From contig CP102274.1 in NCBI GenBank assembly GCA_025149285.1, positions 1,131,501 through 1,195,500 on the forward strand: 64,000 nt of DNA, given 5' to 3'. A program made the position numbers and the translations under genes. Origin of the DNA: Hungatella hathewayi (GTDB taxonomy: Bacteria > Bacillota > Clostridia > Lachnospirales > Lachnospiraceae). A model generated the notes under the pieces. That model saw nothing but the letters and a program-made list of their open reading frames with translations. It made no database searches and was not told where the DNA came from. How positions within the stretch are numbered: position 1 is the stretch's first letter; each line of letters starts with the position of its first letter. This document shows, one piece after another, positions 46,370 through 56,062 of this stretch.

Positions 46370-47059
46370 ATGCTGGAAGAATTAAAAAAAGAGGTCTATG
46401 AGGCTAATATGGAACTGCCGAGAAGGGGGCTCATCACTTATACCTGGGGGAATGTCAGCGGAATTGACCGGGAAAGGGGACTGTTTGTCATCAAGCCCAG
46501 CGGTGTGGATTACGGTCAGTTAAGACCGGAAGACATGGTGGTTATGGATCTGGACGGAAATAAGGTGGAGGGAGACTTAAATCCCTCCTCCGACACGGCC
46601 ACTCATGTAGAACTGTATAAAGCGTTTGGGGAGATTGGCGGAATCGTTCATACCCATTCTCCCATGGCTACGGCCTGGGCCCAGGCAGGCCGCGGGCTGC
46701 CTTGCTACGGTACGACCCATGCGGACTATTTTTATGGGGAGATTCCATGCGCCAGGAATTTAACGCCGGAGGAGATCGAAGAGGGGTATGAAAAGAACAC
46801 CGGCCTGGTGATTATTGAAACCTTCCGCGGCAAAGATCCGGTTCATGTGCCGGCGGTGCTGTGCAAAAACCACGGACCGTTTACCTGGGGAAAGGATGCT
46901 GCGGGAGCAGTTCATAATGCCGTGGTGCTGGAAGAGATCGCAAAGATGAATTTTGTAACTGAGATGTTGAACCGTGATGCAGAGCCTGCACCACAGTCCA
47001 TGCAGGATAAGCATTTTATGCGCAAGCATGGGCCCAATGCGTATTATGGGCAGAGATAG
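46370..47059 (+). CDS. araD: L-ribulose-5-phosphate 4-epimerase
   Basis: A protein of 229 residues of the class II aldolase/epimerase family. [25 protein letters not shown] and the zinc motif [15 protein letters not shown] are present, with the later His in [23 protein letters not shown] is typical of AraD. It makes D-xylulose-5-phosphate for the pentose phosphate pathway. It overlaps araR by 14 bp. Confidence 0.95.
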   Translation: MLEELKKEVYEANMELPRRGLITYTWGNVSGIDRERGLFVIKPSGVDYGQLRPEDMVVMDLDGNKVEGDLNPSSDTATHVELYKAFGEIGGIVHTHSPMATAWAQAGRGLPCYGTTHADYFYGEIPCARNLTPEEIEEGYEKNTGLVIIETFRGKDPVHVPAVLCKNHGPFTWGKDAAGAVHNAVVLEEIAKMNFVTEMLNRDAEPAPQSMQDKHFMRKHGPNAYYGQR

Positions 47060-48224
47060 CGGCCGCCCGTTAAGCCGGGAAGAGGGCGAGGGCGGAAAGA
47101 CAAAGTACTATATTCTGATGGAGGAGTTAAAGCGCGATATGATATCCGGCAGGTTTCAGCCGGGGGACAGGCTCCCATCGGAGAATGAGCTGTCTTCATC
47201 CCACCATGTGAGCCGCCATACCGTGCGAAAGGCGCTGTCCATCCTGGAACAGGAGGGATTTATCGAGGCGGAGCACGGCAGAGGTACCTTTGTCTCCAGA
47301 AAGCCGGGAAGGGGAAAGCCCCTCTCACCAGCCTTGGGCGGAACATATCGAAAGGGGTCCGGCAATATCGCGGTGATTACCACATACTTATCGGATTATA
47401 TATTTCCCCGGCTGATTCAGGGAATTGACAGCGTGCTGACAGCGGAGGGCTACAGTATTATCCTGAAAAATACCGGCAACAGCCGCGTGAAGGAGAGCCG
47501 TTGTCTGGAGGAAATTCTGGAGAAAGATATCGACGGACTGATCGTGGAACCCAGCAAAAGCGAGATTCTCTGTGCCAACAGGCCACTGTATGAAAAACTC
47601 GATTTTTATCAGATTCCCTATGTCTTCATACAGGGATACTACGCACAGATGAAGAATAAGCCGCACATTCTGATGGACGACTGTCTGGGCGGGTATCTGG
47701 TGACAAACTATCTGATCGAATCAGGGCACCGCCGGATCCTGGGGATTTTTAAGGCGGATGACAGTCAGGGAAAGGAACGCCATAAGGGGTATGTGAAGGC
47801 GCTTCAGGAGGCTGGCTGCGCCTACGATCCCGATATGGTGATCTGGTTTCATACGGAGGATCGTGCGGTGAAGCCGGCGAAGGTGCTGGAGCTCATGCTG
47901 GAAAGCGGCGTCACCATGGACGGGATCGTCTGTTATAACGACCAGATTGCCCTGGAGGTGATAAAGGCACTTCAAAAGATGAAGATCCGTATTCCGGAGG
48001 ATATCTCTGTAACAGGATATGACAACTCCTTTATAGCGGAAAACGGTGCGGTGAAGCTGACGACCATCGCCCACCCGCAGGAAAAGCTGGGAGCCATGGC
48101 GGCGGAACTGCTGCTGGAAAAGATAAAAGGCGTGCCGGATGAAGAGAGCCGGGTGGAGCGGATTCTTAAGCCGGAACTGATCGTGAGGGAGTCATGTATG
48201 AAGAGAGAGGCAGGAGGTATATGA
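47046..48224 (+). CDS. araR: AraR-type repressor (GntR DNA-binding domain fused to LacI-like sensor)
   Basis: A protein of 392 residues. The ATG at 47046 lies inside the end of araD and has no clear ribosome site of its own, suggesting coupled translation; the GntR domain begins within 20 residues. The winged helix is at ~15-80 ([30 protein letters not shown]). A LacI/periplasmic-binding-like domain follows from ~105 ([31 protein letters not shown]). This fusion defines AraR, which leaves its operator when L-arabinose binds. Confidence 0.92.
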   Translation: MGRDSGRPLSREEGEGGKTKYYILMEELKRDMISGRFQPGDRLPSENELSSSHHVSRHTVRKALSILEQEGFIEAEHGRGTFVSRKPGRGKPLSPALGGTYRKGSGNIAVITTYLSDYIFPRLIQGIDSVLTAEGYSIILKNTGNSRVKESRCLEEILEKDIDGLIVEPSKSEILCANRPLYEKLDFYQIPYVFIQGYYAQMKNKPHILMDDCLGGYLVTNYLIESGHRRILGIFKADDSQGKERHKGYVKALQEAGCAYDPDMVIWFHTEDRAVKPAKVLELMLESGVTMDGIVCYNDQIALEVIKALQKMKIRIPEDISVTGYDNSFIAENGAVKLTTIAHPQEKLGAMAAELLLEKIKGVPDEESRVERILKPELIVRESCMKREAGGI

Positions 48225-48230
48225 CCAGGC

Positions 48231-48263
48231 AGCCGCGTCACTATATTTTGACGCGGCTGTTTT
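48231..48263 (+). terminator. Terminator after araR
   Basis: AGCCGCGTCA and TGACGCGGCT pair around an 8-nt loop, followed by gTTTTg. It lies 6 bp after the araR stop and just before the end of the opposing MFS gene. Confidence 0.85.
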
Positions 48264-48278
48264 GATAACATGGCTATC

Positions 48279-49622
48279 TTATGTTTGCAATCGTCTCATA
48301 TACCTTACACACAGGATAATCAACACTCCGGACAGTGCAAAAATCATCTGCATCCCGGACACCGGAAAGCCCCCGATCTGAAATTCCGGAAGAATTTTTA
48401 GCAGGGAGGCGCCCAGCAGCGTGGCGAAAAAGCCGCATAGCCCAGCGTAAGAGGAGTTGGCGCTCACATAAGATACCCGCTTGTCGGCCGGGGCGTACTG
48501 ATACTGGAGGCTGAAAACTGCGATGGCAATTCCGCCCCATGCGGCTCCTGAGAGAGCCTGCAGAACGGGCTGCAGAATCAGGCAGGTTGAGGGCGTCATG
48601 AACAGCCAGGAAGTATGTACAAAGCCAAGCAGGAGCATGGAGCAGCGCGCCGCATGAAGCCAGGAGGTGGCGTCAGCCAGCCGTCCCCAGAAACAGGCCG
48701 CCACCACGCGGACGGAGGAGGCGATCAGTCCAAGGAAGGTGATATAGGTGTAGTCCAGAGAAAGCCCTGTTACCATGTATACACTGAAAAATGGTCCGGC
48801 TACCTGCAGCGCCAGATTCCAGAACATGTAGAGGCCGATGATCTTTCGGTATTCGCTGTCGAAAAGCGGATCGATGACAGCGGCCTTTAAACTGCGCCGG
48901 TGAGGTTCAGAAACCGGCTCCCGGATTGAGGAAAGGCACCAGAAATCCGTGAAGGCGGTGGATAATACAATCAGGCCAATGATATAATACCCGGTCAGGT
49001 CCTGATGCGAACTTCTCATCCAGTCTAAAACACGGCCGCAGACCAGGCTGAGCACCGTGGTGAATGCAAATGCAAACGCATCCTTCCGCCCCAGATACGT
49101 TCCGCGGATGTTCTCAGGAACCAGGGAAAGAAGCCAGCTTCCGGTACCCGTACCGATAAACGCGCCGAAGAAGTGGGCGACTACATAGATGGCAACGACT
49201 GCCGCCAGGCGGCCCGCCTGGTTTTCGACCAGCAGCGGGACGAAAAAGAGAGAGGAGAGCAGAAGCCTGTGGATCAGTGCGAAGCAGGCGATTAAAAATT
49301 TCTTCTGTCTCAAGTTCTCCAGGACGACGGAAGAAAACATCTGCAGGGTGCACAAGAGCACCGGGACTGAGCCGATGATTCCGTTTAAGGAATCATCAGC
49401 GCCGAGATAGCCTGCGTAGCCGGACAGAAACGCCCCCGTTGTCAGGGTGACGACGCCGTTGGCGCAGCAGCCTTCGGCAATAAACAGCTTCCGGCCCCTG
49501 GAATAATCCGTCTCCGTCATGACAGTATCCCCGAAATACGCCTGGGACACCATTTGCTTTAATTGCAGAACTGTAACCATAAGCCAATATTTGCGGCGGA
49601 ATTGCCGCAATCCCCTTTTCAT
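48279..49622 (-). CDS. Major facilitator superfamily transporter
   Basis: A protein of up to 447 residues on the minus strand; no good ribosome site precedes the first ATG at 49622, and a later ATG is possible. About twelve membrane segments are visible, including LFIAEGCCANGVVTLTTGAF, AAVVAIYVVAHFFGAFIGTG and MQMIFALSGVLIILCVRYMR at the end. A loop motif ENIRGTYLGRKDAF resembles the conserved MFS loop between helices. It is divergent from the AraC regulator at 49856. Next to the ara genes a sugar is possible, but the substrate cannot be read from sequence. Confidence 0.82.
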   Translation of the reverse strand: MKRGLRQFRRKYWLMVTVLQLKQMVSQAYFGDTVMTETDYSRGRKLFIAEGCCANGVVTLTTGAFLSGYAGYLGADDSLNGIIGSVPVLLCTLQMFSSVVLENLRQKKFLIACFALIHRLLLSSLFFVPLLVENQAGRLAAVVAIYVVAHFFGAFIGTGTGSWLLSLVPENIRGTYLGRKDAFAFAFTTVLSLVCGRVLDWMRSSHQDLTGYYIIGLIVLSTAFTDFWCLSSIREPVSEPHRRSLKAAVIDPLFDSEYRKIIGLYMFWNLALQVAGPFFSVYMVTGLSLDYTYITFLGLIASSVRVVAACFWGRLADATSWLHAARCSMLLLGFVHTSWLFMTPSTCLILQPVLQALSGAAWGGIAIAVFSLQYQYAPADKRVSYVSANSSYAGLCGFFATLLGASLLKILPEFQIGGFPVSGMQMIFALSGVLIILCVRYMRRLQT

Positions 49623-49855
49623 TTATTGATTTTTCTGGTATTCTTGTGTTGGTAAGACGGGAAATTGACCGGTTTTTCCACGTTTTTAAGAGCTCTTATC
49701 TTCTTCTATATTGCCAGTTTGTGGTTGATTATACAAGAGGAGAAAGAAGAGAATAACTGGAGGATTCCGACTGTGGGTGCGGGATTCCGGCAGAAGCGAA
49801 CCAGAGCACGGCGCCGCGGGGAAGAACCGGTAATCCGCAGAGGGAAAAGAAAAGG

Positions 49856-50689
49856 ATGGAACATTTTCTGCATTTGAAGGCACTGCTGCCGGTACAGGCG
49901 CTAAATGCCGGTTATCTGGTGACAAAGGGATGGGGACGCCATGTGGAGCGTACCATGGATACATTTGAAATTATATACGTCAATTCCGGGACTTTGGGGA
50001 TATTTGAGGAGGACGTGGAGTATGATGTGGAAAAAGGGGAGGCGCTGATCCTGTTTCCTGGGCGGCATCACGGAGGAACCAGGGATTTTGACGCGGATCT
50101 GACCTTTTACTGGCTCCATTTTACCATGGAGGAGGAGGCTCTCCGTATGGGAAGCGATATTATGGCGCTGCCTCAGCTGATCCGTCTGGCGAAGCCGGAG
50201 GCGTTTGAGGAGCTGTTCCGGCGTTTTATCCGGAGACAGAATGTGTGCCGCGATGACAAGACATTTTTGAATCTGGTGCTTTTGGAGCTTCTGTGCGAGC
50301 TTTCCGATTCCCTCTCTCCGCTGGAGGTCAGCGGACAGAAGGTTTATCTGGCCAACCAGGCGGCCAGATATATCCGGGAGCACTGGAAAGAACCGCTGTC
50401 CGCCTCATTTCTGGCTGATAAGCTGGAATGTAATCCGGACCATCTGGGCCGGGTCTTTCACGCCGTGTACGGCAGAAACTTAACGGATGCTATCCATGAG
50501 GCCAGAATCAACCGGGCCTGCCGCCTGTTGATAGAAACGAATCTGACCGGCAGCGAGATCGCCTACGAGTGCGGGTACACGGATGTCGATTATTTTCGCA
50601 GACTGTTTAAGAAATACATGGGAATCACGGCGAAAGAGTACCGGCAGGCGTACTGTCTGGTGCTTCCGGAGGATCGTGTGGGAAAATAA
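49856..50689 (+). CDS. AraC-family transcriptional regulator
   Basis: A protein of 277 residues. The cupin-like N-terminal half includes FEIIYVNSGTLGIFEEDVEY and LILFPGRHHGG. The C-terminal domain has PLSASFLADKLECNPDHLGR and CGYTDVDYFRRLFKKYMGIT. It is divergent from the MFS transporter gene, its most likely target. The 230-bp gap between the two starts shows no clear operator. Confidence 0.9.
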   Translation: MEHFLHLKALLPVQALNAGYLVTKGWGRHVERTMDTFEIIYVNSGTLGIFEEDVEYDVEKGEALILFPGRHHGGTRDFDADLTFYWLHFTMEEEALRMGSDIMALPQLIRLAKPEAFEELFRRFIRRQNVCRDDKTFLNLVLLELLCELSDSLSPLEVSGQKVYLANQAARYIREHWKEPLSASFLADKLECNPDHLGRVFHAVYGRNLTDAIHEARINRACRLLIETNLTGSEIAYECGYTDVDYFRRLFKKYMGITAKEYRQAYCLVLPEDRVGK

Positions 50690-50719
50690 CTGAGCCGGCG
50701 TAAAGCCGCTGCTTTACGG

Positions 50720-52090
50720 TTATAACAACTGAATCTTTTTCTGATAGATCCGGCGGAATAAGACAGTCGTAAGGACGACAGAGATGATTTCCGCCAGAGG
50801 GAACGCATACCATACGGCATGAAGGCCGAATTCCGCTGCGAAGAACCAGGCAGCGGGCAGAATACATACCAGCTGTCGGGCTGCCGAAGTGATCAGGCTG
50901 TAGACTCCGTTGCCCAGAGCCTGGAATACAGAACCAATCACGATGCAGTACCCTGCGAACAGGAAGCTTAAACTGATGATGCGGAGCGCCGGAACGCCGA
51001 TTCCCATCATATTCTCTGAGGCGTCAAACAGATACAAAAGCTGCTCCGGGAATATCTGGAATATGGCCAGTCCCACCAGCATAATTGCGACTGCCGCAGT
51101 TACGCTGGCCCGGATGGTTTTCATAATGCGGTCTTTCTTAGCGGCTCCGTAGTTGTAGGCGACGATCGGAACCATCGCATTATTTAAGCCGAATACAGGC
51201 ATGAAGATGAAGCTCTGAAGCTTGAAATAGATTCCGAATACGGATACCGCCGTCTCGGAGAACAGCAGCAGGATCTTGTTGACGCCGAAGGTCATGACTG
51301 AGCTGATGGACTGCATGATGATGGAAGGCAGTCCAACCCTGTAGATTTCAGCAATAATCTCCGCATTCGGGCGGAAGCTGCGCATGTTTAAATTCACGTC
51401 GGTATTTTTGGTGATATTGAAGTAGAGCAGCAGGAGCATGGCGGCAATTTGACCGATTACCGTGGCTGCCGCGGCACCCATGATTCCCATCCGGGGGAAT
51501 CCCAGCAGTCCGAAGATCAGAATGGGATCCAGAATAATGTTGATGATGGCTCCGAGACCCTGCGTAATCATGTTATAGATCGTGCGCCCGGTGGACTGCA
51601 TGATCCGTTCCAGTGCAATCTCTAAAAAGATACCAAAGGAAAAGATGGAGCAGATCGATAAGTAAGTGGTACCCTGCCGGATGATCTCCGGATTGGAGGT
51701 CTGAACCGTAAAATAGATTCTGGCAAAAAAGATGCCGAAGACGGCGAACAGCAGATAGCTTAGGAAGAAAACAAAGAGTCCGTTGACAGCCGCCAGATTG
51801 GCATTTTTCTGGTTCTTCTCTCCCAGAGAGCGGGACAGAAGCGCGTTGACGCCAACGCCGGTGCCGGTAGATACCGCGATAATTAAGTTCTGTACGGGAA
51901 ATGCGAGCGATACGGCCGCCAGCGCGGTTTCCCCGAGCCGGGCGACAAAGATGCTGTCGATGATATTGTATAAGGCCTGTACCAGCATGGAAAGTATCAT
52001 GGGCAGAGACATGGTGAACAGCAGACGGCTGATGGGCATGACGCCCATTTTGTTTTCGGCCGGTTTCCCGGAAATGGTCATATTTGACAT
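50720..52090 (-). CDS. MATE-family efflux transporter
   Basis: A protein of 456 residues with twelve membrane segments on the minus strand. MATE features include LLFTMSLPMILSMLVQALYN, IDSIFVARLGETALAAVSLA and the mirrored second half with NKILLLFSETAVSVFGIYFK. It would export cationic compounds by Na+ or H+ antiport. The start at 52090 follows a G-rich run (cagggggg). A CGTAAAGC-cgct-GCTTTACG hairpin lies at its 3' end (50699-50718), without a T-run. Confidence 0.92.
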   Translation of the reverse strand: MSNMTISGKPAENKMGVMPISRLLFTMSLPMILSMLVQALYNIIDSIFVARLGETALAAVSLAFPVQNLIIAVSTGTGVGVNALLSRSLGEKNQKNANLAAVNGLFVFFLSYLLFAVFGIFFARIYFTVQTSNPEIIRQGTTYLSICSIFSFGIFLEIALERIMQSTGRTIYNMITQGLGAIINIILDPILIFGLLGFPRMGIMGAAAATVIGQIAAMLLLLYFNITKNTDVNLNMRSFRPNAEIIAEIYRVGLPSIIMQSISSVMTFGVNKILLLFSETAVSVFGIYFKLQSFIFMPVFGLNNAMVPIVAYNYGAAKKDRIMKTIRASVTAAVAIMLVGLAIFQIFPEQLLYLFDASENMMGIGVPALRIISLSFLFAGYCIVIGSVFQALGNGVYSLITSAARQLVCILPAAWFFAAEFGLHAVWYAFPLAEIISVVLTTVLFRRIYQKKIQLL

Positions 52091-52266
52091 GTAAAACCCC
52101 CCTGTCTAACATAGTAAACATGCAGATAATTGTACCCTGTTCGACAGGAAAAGTCAAGAAAAGAGCCGTGGATGCACAGAGCTGTTTCTGCGCAGATACA
52201 GCTCTTTTGAATGGAATTTCACCAGAAAAGGTGCAGGATTCAGAAATATTTTATGTAAAATAGATA

Positions 52267-52295
52267 TTGCAAAGAAAAAAAACGTGTGCTATCAT
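52267..52295 (+). promoter_or_regulatory. Sigma-A type promoter of the aspS-gatCAB operon
   Basis: TTGCAA at 52267-52272 and TATCAT at 52290-52295, with exactly 17 bp between. The predicted start is near 52302, at the head of the T-box leader. Confidence 0.7.
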
Positions 52296-52301
52296 ATATG
52301 A

Positions 52302-52622
52302 AATTCATCGTAGTGCAGTGGTGAATTACAGATAAGACGAAAGGCTGAGAAAGAGACTCTGATTTAAGAAACTTGACAGGAAGAGGGCGTCACCGACTGA
52401 GAGCGCCGTCATGAGGGACTGAATTAAGGGAACACTCTGGAGCCGGTATGCCGAAGCGGCCGGATGGATCTCCGGTGTCAGAGGTAGGTTTACCCGTGAC
52501 ACGCGTTAAGTGAAAGAGTGGAGATAGAAGTATAATATCTCAAAGCGGGTGGTACCGCGGGATCTTATGATAATAAGAGCCCCGTCCCGGAATATGTAAC
52601 TGTATTCCGGGACGGGGCTTTT
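52302..52622 (+). ncRNA. T-box leader, apparent Asn specifier
   Basis: The T-box sequence AAAGCGGGTGGTACCGCGG is at 52542-52560. A 17-bp terminator stem (AGCCCCGTCCCGGAATA and complement, 52578-52594 and 52603-52619) followed by T's lies just before aspS. Stem I closes with ggct/agcc and agag/ctct. On its 3' side the unpaired triplet AAC (52431-52433) followed by A is in the specifier position, which reads Asn. Uncharged tRNA-Asn would stabilise the antiterminator and allow transcription. This leader fills most of the 580-bp gap after the MATE gene. Confidence 0.9.
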
Positions 52623-52671
52623 CCTGTTTCCGGAATCCAACCAATCTACATCTGGTAAGGAGCGTGCAGAC

Positions 52672-54084
52672 ATGGAATTTATGAAAGGTATCCAAAGAAA
52701 AGAAACTGTAGAACTGGCCGATTTGCTTTCCGGTGATTACACCGGAAAAACCGTGAGCCTAAACGGGGCGGTCCACACCATCCGCGACATGGGCGAGGTA
52801 AGCTTCGTGATCTTGCGAAAAGCGGAGGGACTTGTCCAGTGTGTCAGAGAGCGCTCTGTTCCTGTATACAGGGCAGGGGAACGCGGCGCGGGAGCGGCGC
52901 AGGAAGCAGCGGACGGCGGGCTGGAATTCGCGGACAACGGGCCGGAAATCCCCTCGGCAGAATTAAAGGAGGAATCCGCCGTCACCGTCACAGGAATCGT
53001 ATCGCCGGAGCCCCGTGCTCCCCACGGCGTGGAAATCCGTCTGACAGAGATCAAAGTACTGTCAACACCGGCAGAGGTTCTCCCCATTGCTGTCAGCAAA
53101 TGGAAGCTGAACACGTCGCTGGAGACGAAGCTGGCCCTTCGCCCCATCACACTCCGCAATCCCATGGAGCGGGCGAAATTCCGGATTCAGGAAGGAATTG
53201 TCCGGGGATTCCGGGATTTCCTTCACTCGCAGGGATTTACCGAGATTCGCACACCGAAGATCGTGGCCCGCGGCGCAGAGGGCGGTTCCAATGTGTTCCG
53301 TCTCGATTACTTCAACAAGAAGGCAGAGCTGGGGCAGAGCCCGCAGTTTTACAAGCAGACCATGGTCGGCGTCTATGACCGGGTATTCGAGGCGGCTCCC
53401 GTGTTCCGGGCTGAGAAGCACAACACGACGCGCCATTTAAATGAATACACCAGCCTGGACTTCGAGATGGGATATATCGACGGCTTCGAGGACGTGATGG
53501 CCATGGAAACCTCCATGCTCCAGTACGTGATGAAGCTTCTCTCTGAGGAATACGAAAAAGAACTCCGGATGTTAAAGGTTACACTCCCGGACGTGGCAAG
53601 AATTCCTGCCGTAACATTCAAACGGGCCAAGGAACTCGTTTCAGAGAAATACAGCCGTCCAATCCGCAATCCCTATGATTTAGAACCGGAAGAAGAATAC
53701 TTAATCGGCCGGTATTTTAAAGAAGAATACGACAGCGATTTCGTATTTGTCACCCATTACCCGTCAAAAAAACGTCCGTTTTATGCTATGGACGATCCCC
53801 ATGATCCAAAATATACGTTAAGCTTTGACCTGCTGTTTAAGGGGCTGGAGATCACCACCGGAGGCCAGAGGATCCATGATTACGATACCATCATAAAGAA
53901 GATGGAGAAAAGAGGTATGGACCCGGAAGAACTTGCTTCTTATTTAATGATATTCAAATATGGAATGCCGCCCCACGGAGGTCTCGGAATTGGTCTGGAG
54001 CGGCTGACCATGCGGTTGTTAGATGAGCAGAATGTACGGGAAACGACCATGTTTCCACGTGACGTGACGCGCCTGGAACCATAG
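52672..54084 (+). CDS. aspS: Aspartate--tRNA(Asp/Asn) ligase, archaeal-type
   Basis: A protein of 470 residues. The ATG at 52672 follows AAGGAG. An N-terminal OB-fold anticodon-binding domain contains a low-complexity insertion (~residues 65-100). The class II catalytic core has motif 2 FRAEKHNTTRHLNEYTSLD and motif 3 GLGIGLERLTM. The ~110-residue GAD insert of bacterial-type AspRS is absent, so it is of the archaeal/eukaryal type, which is often non-discriminating and charges both tRNA-Asp and tRNA-Asn. The following gatCAB genes and Asn T-box fit formation of Asp-tRNA-Asn for amidation. Confidence 0.92.
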   Translation: MEFMKGIQRKETVELADLLSGDYTGKTVSLNGAVHTIRDMGEVSFVILRKAEGLVQCVRERSVPVYRAGERGAGAAQEAADGGLEFADNGPEIPSAELKEESAVTVTGIVSPEPRAPHGVEIRLTEIKVLSTPAEVLPIAVSKWKLNTSLETKLALRPITLRNPMERAKFRIQEGIVRGFRDFLHSQGFTEIRTPKIVARGAEGGSNVFRLDYFNKKAELGQSPQFYKQTMVGVYDRVFEAAPVFRAEKHNTTRHLNEYTSLDFEMGYIDGFEDVMAMETSMLQYVMKLLSEEYEKELRMLKVTLPDVARIPAVTFKRAKELVSEKYSRPIRNPYDLEPEEEYLIGRYFKEEYDSDFVFVTHYPSKKRPFYAMDDPHDPKYTLSFDLLFKGLEITTGGQRIHDYDTIIKKMEKRGMDPEELASYLMIFKYGMPPHGGLGIGLERLTMRLLDEQNVRETTMFPRDVTRLEP

Positions 54085-54137
54085 TGTATAGTTATATCGG
54101 CGGCACGGCTGCGTGCCCGGAATGAGGAGGGAATGAG

Positions 54138-54467
54138 ATGGCATACAGGATTGATGATGCAACAATCGAATACGTGGGAATCCTGGCGAAGCTTGAATTG
54201 TCTGAGTCCGAAAAGGAAGACGCAAAAAAAGACATGGGACGTATGCTGGATTATATTGATAAACTGAACGAGCTGGACACAGACGGGGTGGAACCCATGA
54301 CCCATATTTTTCCGGTGACAAACGTGTTCCGCGAGGATACGGTGAGAGAAGCTGCTGACTCTTATGACACTACAGGGGAACACAGCAGTGATGGCAGGGA
54401 AAACACACTGAAAAATGCACCGGAACAGAAGAATGGCGCATTTAAGGTCCCAAAAACAGTGGAATAA
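54138..54467 (+). CDS. gatC: Aspartyl/glutamyl-tRNA amidotransferase subunit C
   Basis: A protein of 109 residues. The ATG follows gaggaggga. The core ([16 protein letters not shown] and [13 protein letters not shown]) is typical of GatC, which wraps the A and B subunits. The C-terminal stretch after VFREDTVR is slightly longer than common. It precedes gatA by 11 bp. Confidence 0.92.
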   Translation: MAYRIDDATIEYVGILAKLELSESEKEDAKKDMGRMLDYIDKLNELDTDGVEPMTHIFPVTNVFREDTVREAADSYDTTGEHSSDGRENTLKNAPEQKNGAFKVPKTVE

Positions 54468-54478
54468 GGAGGGAGCCC

Positions 54479-56062
54479 ATGACGGAAAAAGAAATCTTAT
54501 CATTGACCGCGGTACAGCTGGGAAAAAAGATAAAAGAAAAAGAAGTGACGTGCGAAGAGGCTCTGACAGCCGTATTCGCCCAGATTGAGAGGCAGGAATC
54601 CAGTCTTCACTGTTACGTAACTCTGGAAAAAGAAAAGGCTTTAAAACAGGCGCGGGAGATACAGAAAAAGATCGATGAAGGCCAGCTTGCCGGGCCTCTT
54701 GCAGGTGTTCCCGCTGCGGTAAAAGACAATATGTGTATAGAAGGTATGCGCACCACATGCAGCTCGAAGATTCTGGAGAACTTCGTCCCCACCTACACGG
54801 CGGAGGCAGTGGAAAACTTAAGGAAGGCGGGAGCCGTGATCATCGGAAAGACCAACATGGATGAGTTTGCCATGGGAAGTACGACGGAAACATCGGCCTT
54901 CGGTGTCACGAGAAATCCCTGGAATACGGATCACGTTCCCGGCGGCTCTTCAGGCGGTTCCTGCGCCGCAGTTGCGGCAAACGAATGCTTCTATGCGCTG
55001 GGCTCCGACACCGGCGGCTCCATACGGCAGCCCAGTTCTTTCTGCGGGGTAACCGGTTTAAAACCAACTTACGGGACCATTTCCCGGTATGGGCTTATCG
55101 CTTACGGCTCCTCTCTGGATCAGATCGGGCCGGTGGCGAAGGATGTGACGGACTGTGCGGTTATTCTGGAGGCATTGGCAAGTCATGACGCGAAGGACAG
55201 CACATCGGTGGACCGGGAAGCCGTGATGCGGCAGAAGATGGAACAGGGAGCAGCCGGCTGGACTTCAAATGGAGGCTGTGATTTCACCTCAGCTTTGGTG
55301 GATGATGTAACGGGGATGAGAATTGGAATTCCCGGCGATTACCTGGGTGAAGGGCTTGATCCGGAGGTAAAAGAAGCTGTTTTAAAGGCGGCGGAGGTAT
55401 TGAGGGAAAAGGGCGCCTCTGTGGAAGAGTTTGATTTGGGCATGGCAGAATATGCGATACCGGCATATTATGTCATTGCCTCTGCGGAAGCCAGTTCCAA
55501 CTTATCACGCTTCGACGGCGTTAAATACGGTTTCCGTGCAAAGGAATATGACGGCCTTCACGACATGTATAAAAAGAGCCGTTCCCAGGGATTCGGACCG
55601 GAAGTAAAGCGGCGTATTATGCTTGGCTCGTTCGTTTTGAGCTCCGGTTACTACGATGCCTATTATTTAAAAGCACTTCGGACCAAGGCATTGATTAAAA
55701 AGGCTTTTGACCGTGCCTTTGAGAAATACGATGTGATTCTCGGGCCGGCTTCACCGGCCACGGCGCCGAAGCTGGGAGAAAGCCTGAGTGATCCTTTAAA
55801 GATGTATCTCGGCGATATTTATACAATTTCCGTCAATCTGGCCGGGCTTCCGGGGATTTCGGTGCCCTGTGGAAAAGATTCCGGAGGACTCCCCATCGGC
55901 CTCCAGCTGATCGGAGACTGTTTTCAGGAAAAGAATATCATCCGCGCCGGTTACGCGTTTGAGAGAAGCCGTTCTTATGAAATGCCGCCTTGTGCAGTGC
56001 CGGAAACGGCTGAGTCTGTGACGGTACAATCCGGCATGGCGGCCGGAAAGGAGGCGGAGTAG
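54479..56062 (+). CDS. gatA: Aspartyl/glutamyl-tRNA amidotransferase subunit A
   Basis: A protein of 527 residues, a little longer than usual owing to an insert near residues 255-275 and a C-terminal tail. It has the amidase-signature catalytic elements: Lys in GVPAAVKDNMC, the Gly/Ser-rich GGSSGGSCAAVAAN, and GSDTGGSIRQPSSFCGVTGL with the nucleophilic Ser. It releases ammonia from glutamine or asparagine and channels it to GatB. It is adjacent to gatB with no gap. Confidence 0.95.
   Translation: MTEKEILSLTAVQLGKKIKEKEVTCEEALTAVFAQIERQESSLHCYVTLEKEKALKQAREIQKKIDEGQLAGPLAGVPAAVKDNMCIEGMRTTCSSKILENFVPTYTAEAVENLRKAGAVIIGKTNMDEFAMGSTTETSAFGVTRNPWNTDHVPGGSSGGSCAAVAANECFYALGSDTGGSIRQPSSFCGVTGLKPTYGTISRYGLIAYGSSLDQIGPVAKDVTDCAVILEALASHDAKDSTSVDREAVMRQKMEQGAAGWTSNGGCDFTSALVDDVTGMRIGIPGDYLGEGLDPEVKEAVLKAAEVLREKGASVEEFDLGMAEYAIPAYYVIASAEASSNLSRFDGVKYGFRAKEYDGLHDMYKKSRSQGFGPEVKRRIMLGSFVLSSGYYDAYYLKALRTKALIKKAFDRAFEKYDVILGPASPATAPKLGESLSDPLKMYLGDIYTISVNLAGLPGISVPCGKDSGGLPIGLQLIGDCFQEKNIIRAGYAFERSRSYEMPPCAVPETAESVTVQSGMAAGKEAE

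Noticed and set aside
49665..49877. A 70-codon plus-strand frame before the AraC gene
   Set aside because: It overlaps the AraC start, is rich in Arg and Lys without domain features, and has no ribosome site.
50699..50718. CGTAAAGC-cgct-GCTTTACG as a terminator
   Set aside because: There is no T-run on either strand close to the stem; it is mentioned only with the MATE gene.
52441..52475. tRNA-like short stems near the T-box
   Set aside because: No acceptor stem or complete cloverleaf; they belong to the leader's internal stems.
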